From the NCBI GenBank assembly GCA_913058245.1, contig CAJXQJ010000004.1, positions 62,001 through 126,000 on the forward strand: a stretch of DNA of 64,000 bases, in the 5' to 3' direction. Positions 29,399 to 39,478 of this stretch are shown here, piece after piece (within the stretch, counting starts at the first letter, position 1; the number at the start of each line of letters is the position of its first letter). Position numbers and translations under genes: made by a program. A model generated the notes under the pieces. It ran no database searches, was not told the DNA's origin, and saw only the letters and a list, made by a program, of their open reading frames with translations. The DNA is from an uncultured Colwellia sp. (GTDB taxonomy: Bacteria > Pseudomonadota > Gammaproteobacteria > Enterobacterales > Alteromonadaceae).

Positions 29399-30229
29399 CT
29401 ATCGCTGTAAGTAGTTATTAATAATTTCAGTATACTGCTGAGACTCAATTACGCGTTGCAATGCATCATCCATACGATTAACAAAATCATTTTTATAAGA
29501 AAACTGTTGTTTGTCACTAAAGCTGTAACCTATATGGGCTGTTTGTGACATAACAATAAGTGATTCAGCAACATCATCGAAATTCAATTGCTGGCTTTTA
29601 TTAAGCGTTAACAGTTCATATTGTATTGCTAATCGATCATTTAAATAGCAATCAAGGCGTTTAGATTGTAACTTCATAATATTAGCCTCAGTACTCTTAT
29701 TCTCCCAAACCATCATGCGCTTATCAGCTACTGCGGCTTTAATTTCTGCACTGAAAATCATATAACCAGAATTAATACCTATATTTAATACTGGTAACGA
29801 CTTGAACTTATGTTCATCAAAATAATCAATAATATTAATACTTTTTTGGCAGTAAGCTACCACCGTTTCGCTCATAATAGCCAGAGAATAAGGCCAAATA
29901 TATTCACGTTCCTCTATACGCTTATAAGGGGGTAATATTGCTAAAACCTCACCATTTTCAACTTTCATTAACGCCCGCTTCCATGGCACCCCTTGCAAGT
30001 TAACTTGATAATGCTCACTTATCAACTCAGCTGCGGCTCTAACAATATCAACATAAATCCCTTTTAACTGATTATTTTCAATATAGGAATAAGGCGGGTA
30101 ACTGTCATCAGCTAAAATCATTACCTGCGGAATTGTGCGCCCCTGAGCTGCCCGAACGCCTGATAACTGGAGTATCATAAACAAACTAGATAAGAAAAAA
30201 ACTTGACGCCATTTGATGTCAATATTCAT
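29399..30229 (-). CDS. Periplasmic solute-binding protein, family 3 type
   Basis: Secreted protein of 276 residues. A signal peptide (VFFLSSLFMILQLSGVRAAQG) precedes a family 3 solute-binding fold beginning VMILADDSYPPYSYIENNQLKGIYVDIVRAAAELI, with PWKRALMKVENGEVLAILPPYKRIEEREYIWPYS and a late LDCYLNDRLAIQYEL. Such stand-alone proteins, without permease or ATPase genes, are common in marine gammaproteobacteria and may be binding or sensing proteins. The ORF can also start at a GTG at 30241; the ATG at 30229 gives a cleaner signal peptide. It follows the porin gene by under 20 bases, so they are likely co-transcribed. Ligand unknown. Confidence 0.82.
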   Translation of the reverse strand: MNIDIKWRQVFFLSSLFMILQLSGVRAAQGRTIPQVMILADDSYPPYSYIENNQLKGIYVDIVRAAAELISEHYQVNLQGVPWKRALMKVENGEVLAILPPYKRIEEREYIWPYSLAIMSETVVAYCQKSINIIDYFDEHKFKSLPVLNIGINSGYMIFSAEIKAAVADKRMMVWENKSTEANIMKLQSKRLDCYLNDRLAIQYELLTLNKSQQLNFDDVAESLIVMSQTAHIGYSFSDKQQFSYKNDFVNRMDDALQRVIESQQYTEIINNYLQR

Positions 30230-30247
30230 AACTCTATTCACGCCAGC

Positions 30248-31417
30248 TTAATATTGCCATTGCTGACTAAAGTCATAGCGAAAGCCAACTGATAATGAAG
30301 AAAAGTCATCTAAATAATCAAAGTCCCTTTGCAAATATTCAACATGAAACCTTAACCAAGGTTTTGGTACCCACTCAAGGGTAGTGTTAAAGCCATTAAA
30401 GTCTTGTGTTAAACCGTTAGTATGGCCATCGGAAAAGTCGAAATAGCCTACTTTCAAGCGATATTCTTTAGCCAACCAGTAAGCTGCAGAAAGATCAAGC
30501 GTATGACCACTTCTATCGAGATCACCATTAGTTCTTTGGTAATCCTTATCTTGATAGCCAAGTGCTAAGTATAATCCGCTATCAAAATCATAAGCCAACG
30601 CCGCAGCATAAGTTTCATCATCTCCAACATCTACATTAGCTACATTCGCTTGCTGGCTGAGGTAAGTCGCAGCAGCATGCAATCCGTCTTTATCATAACT
30701 CACACCAACATTAATTAAGTCACTATAGTTATTGCCATCGTCACCATTAAACTGCGCTGCTGCCATCCAAGTGACTTCTTGATATTTATACTTATAGGTC
30801 AATAAATTATCGACAAAAAATATGCTTTCCGGATCATATGCAAACGGGCTACTCGCATGATTAAAAATATCAACATACTCAGCAACAAATAAATAATTTA
30901 CTGGCCTTTGCTTGCCGATGCCTACGGTCCCGATTGGACTTGTAAGAGCAGCGTAAACTTGTCTTGCTTTGCCAAAGTCACCATTATTAGACAAGTCAAT
31001 TGCCCACTCTCCATGCAAGGTCGCACTCCAATTTTCATCCCACTCACTGGTGGCTTTAAAGCCAGCATGAGAAAGTGCATCTCTAACATCCATTTGCTTA
31101 GAGTCATCTTCATCAATATAACCTAAAGTAGGCCGAACAGTGGCATAAAGCTTAACTTTGTTTGTTGAACTGCCAGCAGGCAATTTTTCTGTCTTTTTAG
31201 GTTCTTTAGCAACACTTTTTGAAAGCGGTTTAGCAATATTAATCACGGACTGTGTATTAGCGGTTTGCTGCTTCTCTAATAACTCAATGCGCTTTTTTAA
31301 TACCTCTAGTTGCTGCTTTAATTCACTGATAGTTATATTTTCATCTGCAAAAGAACCTGGACTTAAAAGCAACAAAGCTAATATCGAAGAATTTGCAAAC
31401 TCTTTAATTTTTATCAT
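30248..31417 (-). CDS. Outer-membrane porin with N-terminal coiled coil
   Basis: Beta-barrel protein of 389 residues. A signal peptide (SSILALLLLSPGSFADE) is followed by a predicted coiled coil (ISELKQQLEVLKKRIELLEKQQ), a low-complexity linker, and a barrel starting at VKLYATVRPTLGYIDEDD. The middle stretch DFGKARQVYAALTSPIGTVGIGKQRPVNYLFVAEYVDIF resembles general Gram-negative porins, and the C-terminus FRYDFSQQWQY ends in an aromatic. The coiled coil probably trimerises near the peptidoglycan or aids assembly. It is followed by the solute-binding protein gene and diverges from the chemoreceptor gene. Solute specificity is unknown. Confidence 0.82.
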   Translation of the reverse strand: MIKIKEFANSSILALLLLSPGSFADENITISELKQQLEVLKKRIELLEKQQTANTQSVINIAKPLSKSVAKEPKKTEKLPAGSSTNKVKLYATVRPTLGYIDEDDSKQMDVRDALSHAGFKATSEWDENWSATLHGEWAIDLSNNGDFGKARQVYAALTSPIGTVGIGKQRPVNYLFVAEYVDIFNHASSPFAYDPESIFFVDNLLTYKYKYQEVTWMAAAQFNGDDGNNYSDLINVGVSYDKDGLHAAATYLSQQANVANVDVGDDETYAAALAYDFDSGLYLALGYQDKDYQRTNGDLDRSGHTLDLSAAYWLAKEYRLKVGYFDFSDGHTNGLTQDFNGFNTTLEWVPKPWLRFHVEYLQRDFDYLDDFSSLSVGFRYDFSQQWQY

Positions 31418-31500
31418 AAAAAATCACTTTCAATTTTCACTTTTCTTAAAGTGTAGACTATATATTAAAGCGTATCGTTTTTTTAATTATGGGTTTGAAT

Positions 31501-33381
31501 ATGAATATCAGAACAAAGTTTTCGGTAGCATCTGGAGTGGTTGTGTTTATTATTGTTTCACTACTTTCTCTGTCCAGTTATATGTTAATCAGTAATTCGC
31601 TACAGGAAAAAACTCAAGCCTATGTTGAAGACAATTCATCATTACTTGCACAAGGTATTAGTAATTGGTTAACCAGTAAAACTTCCCAGATAAATGTACT
31701 GAGAAATATGGTTGAGAGTGACTATTCTCCTGAAAATTTTCAAAAAGTATTAGAACTATCATCTCTCACCACTGACTTTTCTTTAATGTTCGGCACCCTA
31801 GCAAATGAAACCCAATTACGTTCAAATGATCCGAATAGAGAAAACCCAGCTGGTGTCGACTTTCGAGACCGACCTTGGTTTGAATTAGCCCAACGCAGCA
31901 ATGGTGTAGTTTTCACTGCTCCTTACATAGACGCAGCAACAAAAGAGTTATTACTATCAGTGGTTGCTCCCATTGAAAACAATTCTAAATTTCAAGGTGT
32001 TATTGGTGGAGATTTAAGCCTCGATAGTATTGCAACAAGTGTAAATACCATTAATTTTAATAACACTGGTTTAGCATTTATTGCTGATGAAAATGGCAAT
32101 ATCATTACCCACCCTGATGCAAGTTTAAACGGTAAAAATACCAGTTCTGTTTACAATATATCGCCGAATAACAATCGCAAAATCATCACTATTGAACATG
32201 ATAATAAAGAAAAATTAATCTACTTTTTTTCTTTAAAAAAACAGTTTGGCATGAGCTGGAGTTTAGGAGTTTTATTAGAAAAAGATAAAGTTTATCAATC
32301 ACTTTCAAGTTTAACTAATCAAACCATTTTATTTGCTATTATTGGCATTGCTATTTGTATTTTTTCTCTGCGACAACTTGCTAAAAAGTTATTACAGCCA
32401 CTAAATGAACTAGAAGCTGCGATTGCCGAAATTGCATCAGGTGGTGGCGACTTAACTCAACGCTTAACCATTAAGAACAATGACGAGTGCGGCGCTGTCG
32501 CAAATAACTTCAACAAGTTTCTCGATACCTTACAACAGCTAGTTAAAGACATTAAACAAAAAGCTGGGGTTGTTGTTGATAATAGTAATAACGCCACAGA
32601 ATTAGCCAATGAGTCGAGTACCAAATTAGGCGAACAAGGAATGCTGGTTGAAGGATTAGCAACAGCTATGAATGAAATGAGCCAAACTTCGATGGATATT
32701 GCCGCCAGCGCACAAGATGCTGCCACCTCAATTTCTTCAGTTAACGAGCGGGCAGATGAGGGACGTTCATTATTTAGCAAAACCAGTAATGATGTTGTCG
32801 GGTTATCACAAACTATTTCATCTTCGCAGGAGTTAAGTAACCAACTGGCCGAATACAGTAACAATATTGAACAGGTACTTTCAGTGATCAACGGCGTTGC
32901 CGAGCAAACCAATTTACTTGCTCTAAATGCAGCAATCGAAGCAGCTCGTGCCGGTGAACAAGGTCGAGGATTTGCCGTTGTTGCTGATGAAGTGCGAACT
33001 TTGGCCTCACGCACCCAAGAGTCGACAACTGAAATTAAAACTATGATTGAGCAAATTCAAGAATCTTCAGGGCAAGTACAATTATCAATGAATGAAAGTC
33101 GTGAAATGGCAGAGGCCTGTGTCGAAAATACTCAAGTTGCCAATCAAACACTAGAGAATATATCAGACTCTGTTAAAGATATTATGGATAGGAATATTCA
33201 AATTGCCGCAGCAATTGAAGAGCAAAGCGTTGTTATTGAAGAAATTAATAAGAACACCACACATATTAATGATATCAGTATACAGGTTGGTGACTTTTCT
33301 CAAGAACAAGTCGGTACAAATGAAGCCTTAGTCGACGAAGTTAACCAACAACAATTATTGTTAGAAAAGTTTGTCGTTTAA
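31501..33381 (+). CDS. Methyl-accepting chemotaxis protein with cache sensor domain
   Basis: Chemoreceptor of about 626 residues. A membrane segment at residues 10-30 is followed by a periplasmic double-cache-like domain (about 35-275, with [39 protein letters not shown]), a second membrane segment ([17 protein letters not shown]), a HAMP region with [25 protein letters not shown], and the signalling hairpin [35 protein letters not shown]. The ligand pocket motif suggests small organic ligands such as amino acids, but this is not certain. I prefer the ATG at 31501, preceded by GGG; 31489 is the longer option. It is divergent from the porin and solute-binding genes, so a functional link is possible. 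Confidence 0.93.
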   Translation: MNIRTKFSVASGVVVFIIVSLLSLSSYMLISNSLQEKTQAYVEDNSSLLAQGISNWLTSKTSQINVLRNMVESDYSPENFQKVLELSSLTTDFSLMFGTLANETQLRSNDPNRENPAGVDFRDRPWFELAQRSNGVVFTAPYIDAATKELLLSVVAPIENNSKFQGVIGGDLSLDSIATSVNTINFNNTGLAFIADENGNIITHPDASLNGKNTSSVYNISPNNNRKIITIEHDNKEKLIYFFSLKKQFGMSWSLGVLLEKDKVYQSLSSLTNQTILFAIIGIAICIFSLRQLAKKLLQPLNELEAAIAEIASGGGDLTQRLTIKNNDECGAVANNFNKFLDTLQQLVKDIKQKAGVVVDNSNNATELANESSTKLGEQGMLVEGLATAMNEMSQTSMDIAASAQDAATSISSVNERADEGRSLFSKTSNDVVGLSQTISSSQELSNQLAEYSNNIEQVLSVINGVAEQTNLLALNAAIEAARAGEQGRGFAVVADEVRTLASRTQESTTEIKTMIEQIQESSGQVQLSMNESREMAEACVENTQVANQTLENISDSVKDIMDRNIQIAAAIEEQSVVIEEINKNTTHINDISIQVGDFSQEQVGTNEALVDEVNQQQLLLEKFVV

Positions 33382-33390
33382 ATAATCAAT

Positions 33391-34776
33391 TTATGCGGGT
33401 AAAGACAATATAACTTGTGCACCTGATGCATGCGGGCTATTTTTCAGTTTTATTTGGCCGCCATGACTAAACATAATTTGTCGACAAAGTGCTAAGCCAA
33501 TGCCGCTACCGTCTGGTTTAGTGGTATAAAATGGCACAAATAAGTTTTCAGTGTTTGCTAGGCCGCAACCATTATCTGTAATAACTATTTTTTGCCATTG
33601 CTGCTCGATAAAATAATCAATTGTGATTATTTTATTTACTCTTTCTTCCATTGCATCCATAGCATTCTTAAGCAAGTTTATCAGCACTTGTTCAAATTGC
33701 TTTTTATCAACTGACAACTCAGCATTGGTGTTTTCAGCAATTTTAAACTGACAATTTGGAAATAGCGGCATCAGCTTTTTAATAAGAGAGTTTAGGTTTA
33801 TCGGTGCAAAAATTGGTTTAGGTAAGTGTGCCAGCTGGCTATAACTCGCTATAAAGTCACTTAAAGAATCGGCTCGTTCATTAATAATGTTAATACCAGC
33901 AACTAAGCTTTGGTGACTTTCCAGTTTTTCATTTTCAATAGTGCCTTGTAGCTTATGTTGTATTGACTGACTAATTGTTGAAATTGGGGTTAAAGAGTTA
34001 TTAATTTCATGACTAAGCACCCTTAACACGCTTTGCCAAGCACTGCGCTCTTTCTCCATGAGCAACCGTTCCGCATTGGTTAATAAATATAACTGGTGCG
34101 GTTGCCCATCTCTTATAAAGCTCTCTTTATGTAGAAAGAAATCACCATCAAATTCAGCATCTGAAATACCTAGCTCTTGACTAGCAGATTTAAACTCAAT
34201 AATACCTGAGCTTGCCTGCTGTAATTTTCCTCCCACAGCTAAGTCACTTAGTAGCATACCACTATAATTATCAACATCATTAAGTAGTAAGGCTTTCGCC
34301 GATGCATTTGCCATAACCAACTTACCAGTTTGATCTGTCGCTAATACCATAGCATCCATTTGCTCGACAATTAACTCAAGGAGTACTCGTGACTCTTTTG
34401 CCGATATTTTATGTAGTGCTAATGTTTCTGAAAGGCTATTTATTAATATTAATAACTCTTGAAAAGCTTGGTTGCTTTTCAATCGGCCACGTAATGAGTA
34501 GTCCCCGTCTATCATTGATTCGATTAAGTTAGCTAAAGTTCTTACTTGGTACTGAGCATGTTTACGGCTGGCAATAACAACATAGCTTGAAAGTAAACAT
34601 AAACAGATAATAATAAAAGCAATAAAGTAGGGAGAAGTATTGGTACTAAATAAGGCTATTGTTGTAATAAAAAAGCAAGGTAAAACCGCTAATAAAATTA
34701 ACTTATCTTGTTGCTCTATTTGATAATGCTGCGCACTCTGCTTAACACACTGCCAAATTTTTCTAATCCAATTCAT
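33391..34776 (-). CDS. NtrY-like sensor histidine kinase of the ABC-exporter unit
   Basis: Inner-membrane histidine kinase of 461 residues. Two membrane segments (LILLAVLPCFFITTIALFS and YFIAFIIICLCLLSSYVVI) are followed by a HAMP-like linker, a PAS domain (about 125-190), the dimerisation histidine in VLRVLSHEINNSLTPIS, and an ATPase domain with LLKNAMDAMEE and GSGIGLALCRQIMFSHGG. The short gap between the two membrane segments leaves almost no periplasmic domain, so sensing may occur in the membrane. It overlaps the sigma-54 regulator gene by 14 bases, and the two are certainly a pair. It is the last gene of the leftward adaptor-ABC-regulator unit. Confidence 0.92.
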   Translation of the reverse strand: MNWIRKIWQCVKQSAQHYQIEQQDKLILLAVLPCFFITTIALFSTNTSPYFIAFIIICLCLLSSYVVIASRKHAQYQVRTLANLIESMIDGDYSLRGRLKSNQAFQELLILINSLSETLALHKISAKESRVLLELIVEQMDAMVLATDQTGKLVMANASAKALLLNDVDNYSGMLLSDLAVGGKLQQASSGIIEFKSASQELGISDAEFDGDFFLHKESFIRDGQPHQLYLLTNAERLLMEKERSAWQSVLRVLSHEINNSLTPISTISQSIQHKLQGTIENEKLESHQSLVAGINIINERADSLSDFIASYSQLAHLPKPIFAPINLNSLIKKLMPLFPNCQFKIAENTNAELSVDKKQFEQVLINLLKNAMDAMEERVNKIITIDYFIEQQWQKIVITDNGCGLANTENLFVPFYTTKPDGSGIGLALCRQIMFSHGGQIKLKNSPHASGAQVILSLPA

Positions 34777-36172
34777 ATTTACTTATTCGACGGTAATAGC
34801 CACTGCGACTCAATCCGAGCGACTTAGCTGTTTCTGTCGCATTATTATTGTGTATTTTTAAGCGCTCAACAATGATATTTTTTTCAACTTCATCAAGCGT
34901 TAAATGGTTAAATTCTAGGTCATGACTATTAAAATTGTCACTTTTCAATGTCGTTAAAACAATATCTTCGGCATGAATCACCTCTTGGTTACATGTAAAC
35001 AATAACCGCTCCATAGTGTGGCTCAATTCACGAATATTACCCGGCCAATGATAATCTTGTAACTTAGTAATTGCAGCAGCAGATATTGATGGGGTATTTT
35101 TGTGATACTTACGACTAAAAGTTGCCAAAAAACTTTGAGCCAAATCCGCTATATCCTCTACTCGTTCAGATAAAGATGGAATACGCAGCTCTATGGTATT
35201 TAACCGAAAATAAAGGTCTTGGCGAAATTTATTATTGATAATATCCGCTTGTAAATCACTATTCGTTGCAGAAATAACCCGTACATTAGCATGCAAAGAT
35301 TTACTACTTCCTACAGCTTCAAACTTTTGCTCTTCCAATACCCTTAATAATTTTGCTTGTTGTTCAATTGGAATATTGGCTAACTCATCTAAAAATAGCG
35401 TGCCATTTTCTGCCATTTCAAAACGGCCAATACGATTTTCTTTCGCATCAGTAAATGCACCTTTAACATGACCAAACATTTCACTTTCAAATAAGCTTGC
35501 CGGTATTGCTCCCATATTCACAGGGACAAATGAATTTTTGGCACGACGAGAAACTTTATGTACGTATGCGGCAAGCATGCTTTTACCAGTACCGTTATCC
35601 CCGGTCAGTAAAATACTCATGTCGCTTTTTGCTAAATTATCTAAAGTCGCTAATAAATCTTGCATCACTTTTGAATTAGCAATAATACCATCGCGGTTTT
35701 CAGGGTGAGATTGCGCCGTAAGCAACCTATTTTGCTGTGATAATCGTTCAGCATTTTTGCAAGAATTAGCTAATGCAATCTGAGTTTTAATGGCATTAAT
35801 AATTCGCTCATTTTTCCAAGGTTTTTGCACAAAATCATTGGCGCCAGCTTGCATAGCTTCAACTGCAATATCGATTGTTGCCCAGCCAGTCATCACAATA
35901 ATTGGAATATTGAGATTTAGCGCTGTAATGCTTTTAACAAGCTCAATGCCCTCTCGACCAGATGTGGTGTCTTGTTGAAAGTTCATATCAAGCAACACCA
36001 ACTCAACTGATTGGCTTTTTAAACACTCAATTGCCGCCAGAGGAGTAGTAACAGCGAGCGTTTCAAAACCAAAATCAGCTAGTAAGTATTTAAGGCCAGC
36101 GATGATATTAATGTCATCATCGGCAACGAGTATTTTTTTTGTATTTACAAAGTCATTCACAATTGAATTCAC
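34763..36172 (-). CDS. NtrC-family sigma-54-dependent response regulator
   Basis: Response regulator of 469 residues with three domains: receiver (ILVADDDINIIAGL; aspartate in LVLLDMNF; lysine in FVQKPW), AAA+ activator (Walker A GDNGTGKSML, sigma-54 contact loop GHVKGAFTDA, Walker B GTLFLDELANI, RLNTIELRIPSLSER) and a C-terminal Fis-type helix-turn-helix (NNNATETAKSLGLSRSGYYRRI). The contact loop reads GAFTDA in place of GAFTGA, a common natural variant. The start codon is a GTG at 36172 or another GTG four codons later. It should activate RpoN-dependent promoters, and a strong candidate lies in front of the adaptor gene at 40.8 kb, so the unit is probably self-regulating. Confidence 0.94.
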   Translation of the reverse strand: MNSIVNDFVNTKKILVADDDINIIAGLKYLLADFGFETLAVTTPLAAIECLKSQSVELVLLDMNFQQDTTSGREGIELVKSITALNLNIPIIVMTGWATIDIAVEAMQAGANDFVQKPWKNERIINAIKTQIALANSCKNAERLSQQNRLLTAQSHPENRDGIIANSKVMQDLLATLDNLAKSDMSILLTGDNGTGKSMLAAYVHKVSRRAKNSFVPVNMGAIPASLFESEMFGHVKGAFTDAKENRIGRFEMAENGTLFLDELANIPIEQQAKLLRVLEEQKFEAVGSSKSLHANVRVISATNSDLQADIINNKFRQDLYFRLNTIELRIPSLSERVEDIADLAQSFLATFSRKYHKNTPSISAAAITKLQDYHWPGNIRELSHTMERLLFTCNQEVIHAEDIVLTTLKSDNFNSHDLEFNHLTLDEVEKNIIVERLKIHNNNATETAKSLGLSRSGYYRRISKYELD

Positions 36173-36220
36173 AAACTATCATTATATTGATTAAAACAAG
36201 CAGCAAATAAAGTACATTGC

Positions 36221-36238
36221 TGCTACATTCGCGTAGCA
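36221..36238. promoter_or_regulatory. Candidate regulator-binding palindrome upstream of the sigma-54 regulator gene
   Basis: TGCTACATTCGCGTAGCA has perfect 6-base arms. It lies about 50 bases upstream of the regulator start and downstream of the permease stop. Nine bases on its complementary strand (AATGTAGCA) recur at 40879-40887 upstream of the sigma-54 promoter. It may be an activator site or an autoregulatory operator; there is no functional evidence. Confidence 0.4.
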
Positions 36239-36274
36239 TAACCTGTTAGCTACGTTATTGTTTGCATTAAATAT

Positions 36275-38698
36275 TTACTCATACCGTAATGCCATACTTG
36301 GCTCCATAATAACAGCTTTTTTACTCGGCAAATATATCGCCAACATAACTACAACCGTTAAACCGAAAACGACTGTTAACGCTTGCGAAAAGTAAATATA
36401 AACTGGAAATATACCTTCAGTAAACTTATGAAAACCAAAAGAAATTAATGCAAATATTAGTAATGCCAAACTAAGTCCAATAATTAGCTGCTTACCACCT
36501 TGTTTCAAAAACATACGCAATATATCTCTGTCAGAAGCACCAACTGCCCGTCGAATACCGACTTCATGTGTACGTTGTGCGACTGAATTCGCAGTTAAGC
36601 CATAAATTCCAACCATAGCTAAAAGAAGAGAGAAAAAGCCGGTACCAAAAGTAATTTCAGACATCAGCCCCATAGATTCTCGCATTTTATTTCGATTTTC
36701 ACTGGCTCCCTGTACAGAATAAGTGAGCTCAATACTTCGATCTATAGCAAACATGGCTTGATAGAAAATTTCTTCTGGTTGCTGCGTATTTGGCAAAGTC
36801 TTGTAAAGAAGAATTTGGTACGGATCGAAAAACTGTAAACCTGATAAATAAATTTCGTCTGCACTATCTCTACTACCAAACATCGCACTAGCGTTCATGC
36901 GGTTAGTCACGACACCAACAATAAAAACCCTTTCATCGATATCATTAATATTCACCGTAAAGCTCTTCTCTAAGGGCGATTCTCCAGGCCAATAACGTTT
37001 CGCCATTGATTGACTGATAATTGCAGTTTTACGATTGCCACTTTTATCTAAATGAGTAAATTGACGCCCTGCAACTAAATTCACCCCAACGGTTGCACTA
37101 TCACCAATTAGCGATGCAACATCGATCAGTAGTTTATCCTCTTCAGAGAGATATTCGTGGCCCTCTAGCATCACTTTCGATGCACCAATCCAATTATGGT
37201 TGATCACGCCAACTAAATTAGGATGCTGCTCTAACTTCGCTATTAATGATTGCATCAAGGCTATTTGCTGTTGTGGCTCTGGATATTTCTTTTCTGGCAC
37301 GCTAAAACGAGCGGTCATAACATTAGAGTAATCATCACCCATTTCAAGATTAATAAATTTATGAGAAATGAATGCCGTTATTGAGCCTATTAACATTAAT
37401 AACGCCACTAAAAAAACTTGAGTTGTTACCAATATTCTAGAAACTCGCCCCGCTTTTTTGCTTTGTGCACCGCGAGTGCCATCCCTTAACGTGCTATTAA
37501 TATCTTGATGCGCAGAACGCCAAGCCGGAAAAAATGCAGATAATAAAATGGTTATTAAGGTAAATACCACCGCCATCAATAAGGTTGCGCCGTCCATACC
37601 ATAATGCCACCAAAAGGATCCGCCACCAGGTAACCAAGAATGTATTGCAACTTCAGTATAATCTAGCGCAGCTCCCACGAGTAATACGGACAGTAAGCCA
37701 CCAACACTGGCAATAATTACTCCTTCCCACAGTAGTTGACTCACTAAACGAGCTGTTTTTGCACCAAGTGCAGCCCGAATTGCCGTTTCTTTTTGACGTT
37801 CAATAGAGCGTGCCAGCAGTAAATTACCAACATTAATACAAGCAAGTAATAAAATTAAGAATGAAATTGTCATTAAGCCCGCAAACGCAACCGCACCGTC
37901 GTTACCCGTTTGCGCCATTTGAAAAGTTAGTAATTTGACGTGTTTTTCTACTTTCGGTAAATCAAACAATTTCACATTTCGCTGATAAATTTGATTAATT
38001 TTCTGGGTTAACTCTTGTTCAGCGTCTTTAATGTTCACGCCGGCTTTAAGCCGCGCATAGCCATACAAATACTCACTATGTTGTGGTGACTCCAACAACA
38101 CACTATTCAATAGAGGCAGCCAAACTTTAGACATATTTGGAAAGCGGTAATCTTTTGGCATCACACCAATAATATCGGTATTTATACCATCAACCTTGAT
38201 GCTTCGCGTTAATATATTTTCATTACCCTGATATTCACTTTGCCATACTTCATAACTAATCACAGCAACTGCTGGCGCCCCGACTAAAGTATCATTCTCA
38301 CTTATTGTGCGCCCTAAAATGGGCTTTATGCGACTAAATTCAAAAAAGCCAGCCCTCACATAGCTACCATAATAGCTCTTACCAGACTCCTTGATATTAA
38401 TACGCATGTCACCTGTATCATAAACACCAAACTCAGCAAAACTTGCCACATTGTCTTTAATCGCTTGGTATTCGAAACTTCGGATATAACGGTACTTTCC
38501 ATCTTCAAACACAGCCAAAGCTTTTGCCGTTTCTCCTTCCGGGATAGGTAAAGGTTTATAAATTGAGGTATACAAAAATGAAAAAGTAAATAGACTAATC
38601 GACAAGCCACCAATTAACACACCCAGTGTCATTGCGGTAAATTTGGGTGCGTTAAATAAAAGACGTAATGCATATTTAATATCTAACCATATAGACAT
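36275..38698 (-). CDS. MacB/FtsX-type ABC transporter permease with duplicated core
   Basis: Inner-membrane permease of 807 residues. It is built as two repeats of a periplasmic MacB-type domain and an FtsX core: an N-terminal membrane segment, a periplasmic domain (about 50-270), membrane segments near 280-400, a further segment around 430, a second periplasmic domain (about 455-670), and three C-terminal segments. The motif ARSIERQKETAIRAALGAKTARL and the later VAQRTHEVGIRRAVGASDRDILRMF mark the two FtsX cores. Such permeases usually do mechanotransmission or export of peptides or lipoproteins rather than uptake. SD-like GGGG lies at the end of the upstream ATPase gene, 5 bases away. Substrate unknown. 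Confidence 0.9.
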   Translation of the reverse strand: MSIWLDIKYALRLLFNAPKFTAMTLGVLIGGLSISLFTFSFLYTSIYKPLPIPEGETAKALAVFEDGKYRYIRSFEYQAIKDNVASFAEFGVYDTGDMRINIKESGKSYYGSYVRAGFFEFSRIKPILGRTISENDTLVGAPAVAVISYEVWQSEYQGNENILTRSIKVDGINTDIIGVMPKDYRFPNMSKVWLPLLNSVLLESPQHSEYLYGYARLKAGVNIKDAEQELTQKINQIYQRNVKLFDLPKVEKHVKLLTFQMAQTGNDGAVAFAGLMTISFLILLLACINVGNLLLARSIERQKETAIRAALGAKTARLVSQLLWEGVIIASVGGLLSVLLVGAALDYTEVAIHSWLPGGGSFWWHYGMDGATLLMAVVFTLITILLSAFFPAWRSAHQDINSTLRDGTRGAQSKKAGRVSRILVTTQVFLVALLMLIGSITAFISHKFINLEMGDDYSNVMTARFSVPEKKYPEPQQQIALMQSLIAKLEQHPNLVGVINHNWIGASKVMLEGHEYLSEEDKLLIDVASLIGDSATVGVNLVAGRQFTHLDKSGNRKTAIISQSMAKRYWPGESPLEKSFTVNINDIDERVFIVGVVTNRMNASAMFGSRDSADEIYLSGLQFFDPYQILLYKTLPNTQQPEEIFYQAMFAIDRSIELTYSVQGASENRNKMRESMGLMSEITFGTGFFSLLLAMVGIYGLTANSVAQRTHEVGIRRAVGASDRDILRMFLKQGGKQLIIGLSLALLIFALISFGFHKFTEGIFPVYIYFSQALTVVFGLTVVVMLAIYLPSKKAVIMEPSMALRYE

Positions 38699-38703
38699 AG
38701 TAA

Positions 38704-39438
38704 CTACCCCGCCGCTACTTCTAGTGTAGAAACAGCATTATTTTTTATTGTGCTATTTATACTGTCTTTTATTAGCCGACCATCAAACATCTCCAAGCAA
38801 CGGCTCGCTCTTTTTGCTGAAGCGGGATCATGCGTTACCATACAAATGGTTGCTCCTTCTCGATGCAATTGTTCGAATAACTGCAATACCGACTCGGCAT
38901 TTTTTGAGTCTAAGTTACCTGTTGGTTCATCGGCTAAAATAATTTTAGGCTCATTAACTAACGCTCTAGCAACAGCGACTCGCTGTTGTTGTCCGCCTGA
39001 AAGTTGTGATGGAAAGTGATTTTTACGATGACCCATTTCTACTTTTTCAAGCACCACTTTTGCACGATTTTCGATTACTGCTTTTGATAGCCCTGACTGA
39101 TAAGTCAGTGGCAACATGACGTTTTCTAGTACGGTCAAATCTGAAATTAGGTTAAACGATTGGAAAACAAACCCAATCTCTTTACTGCGAATTTCCGCGC
39201 GTTGATTTCTACTCAGTGAAGAAATATCATTATCCGCCAACCAATATTGCCCTGCTGTTGGTGAATCAAGTAAGCCCAACAAAGATAGTAAAGTTGACTT
39301 TCCACACCCAGATTGACCACTTAACGCGACATATTCGCCTTTATTTATTTCTAAACTGATGTCATTTATTGCTTTAGTTTCAATATCTTCAGTTAAGAAT
39401 GTTTTACTAACATCGTTCAACTTTAATAATGCTTTCAT
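38704..39438 (-). CDS. ABC transporter ATP-binding protein, MacB/LolD type
   Basis: Cytoplasmic ATPase of 244 residues that powers the adjacent permease. Walker A is GQSGCGKSTLLS, the Q-loop IGFVFQSFNLISDLTVLENV, the signature LSGGQQQRVAVARALV, Walker B IILADEPTGNLDS, and the switch histidine is in CMVTHDP. EIRSKEIGFVFQSFNL is characteristic of the MacB/LolD/FtsE group. AAGGAT precedes the ATG. It is second in the leftward unit, between the adaptor and permease genes. Confidence 0.95.
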   Translation of the reverse strand: MKALLKLNDVSKTFLTEDIETKAINDISLEINKGEYVALSGQSGCGKSTLLSLLGLLDSPTAGQYWLADNDISSLSRNQRAEIRSKEIGFVFQSFNLISDLTVLENVMLPLTYQSGLSKAVIENRAKVVLEKVEMGHRKNHFPSQLSGGQQQRVAVARALVNEPKIILADEPTGNLDSKNAESVLQLFEQLHREGATICMVTHDPASAKRASRCLEMFDGRLIKDSINSTIKNNAVSTLEVAAG

Positions 39439-39478
39439 AATGTATCCTTTAAGACGTTTATTGTTATATAAGCGATAA

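Noticed and set aside
31440-31500. Sigma-28 (flagellar) promoter before the chemoreceptor
   Set aside because: A TAAAG-like box is present, but no suitably spaced GCCGATAA-like partner could be found.
31158-31595. ORF of 145 codons overlapping the porin and chemoreceptor starts
   Set aside because: It spans the divergent promoter region and the first codons of both genes in other frames; no family resemblance or ribosome-binding site.
34763-36172. GAFTDA instead of GAFTGA as a sign of lost sigma-54 contact
   Set aside because: GAFTDA is a common variant in active NtrC-type proteins and a good RpoN promoter sits ahead of the unit.
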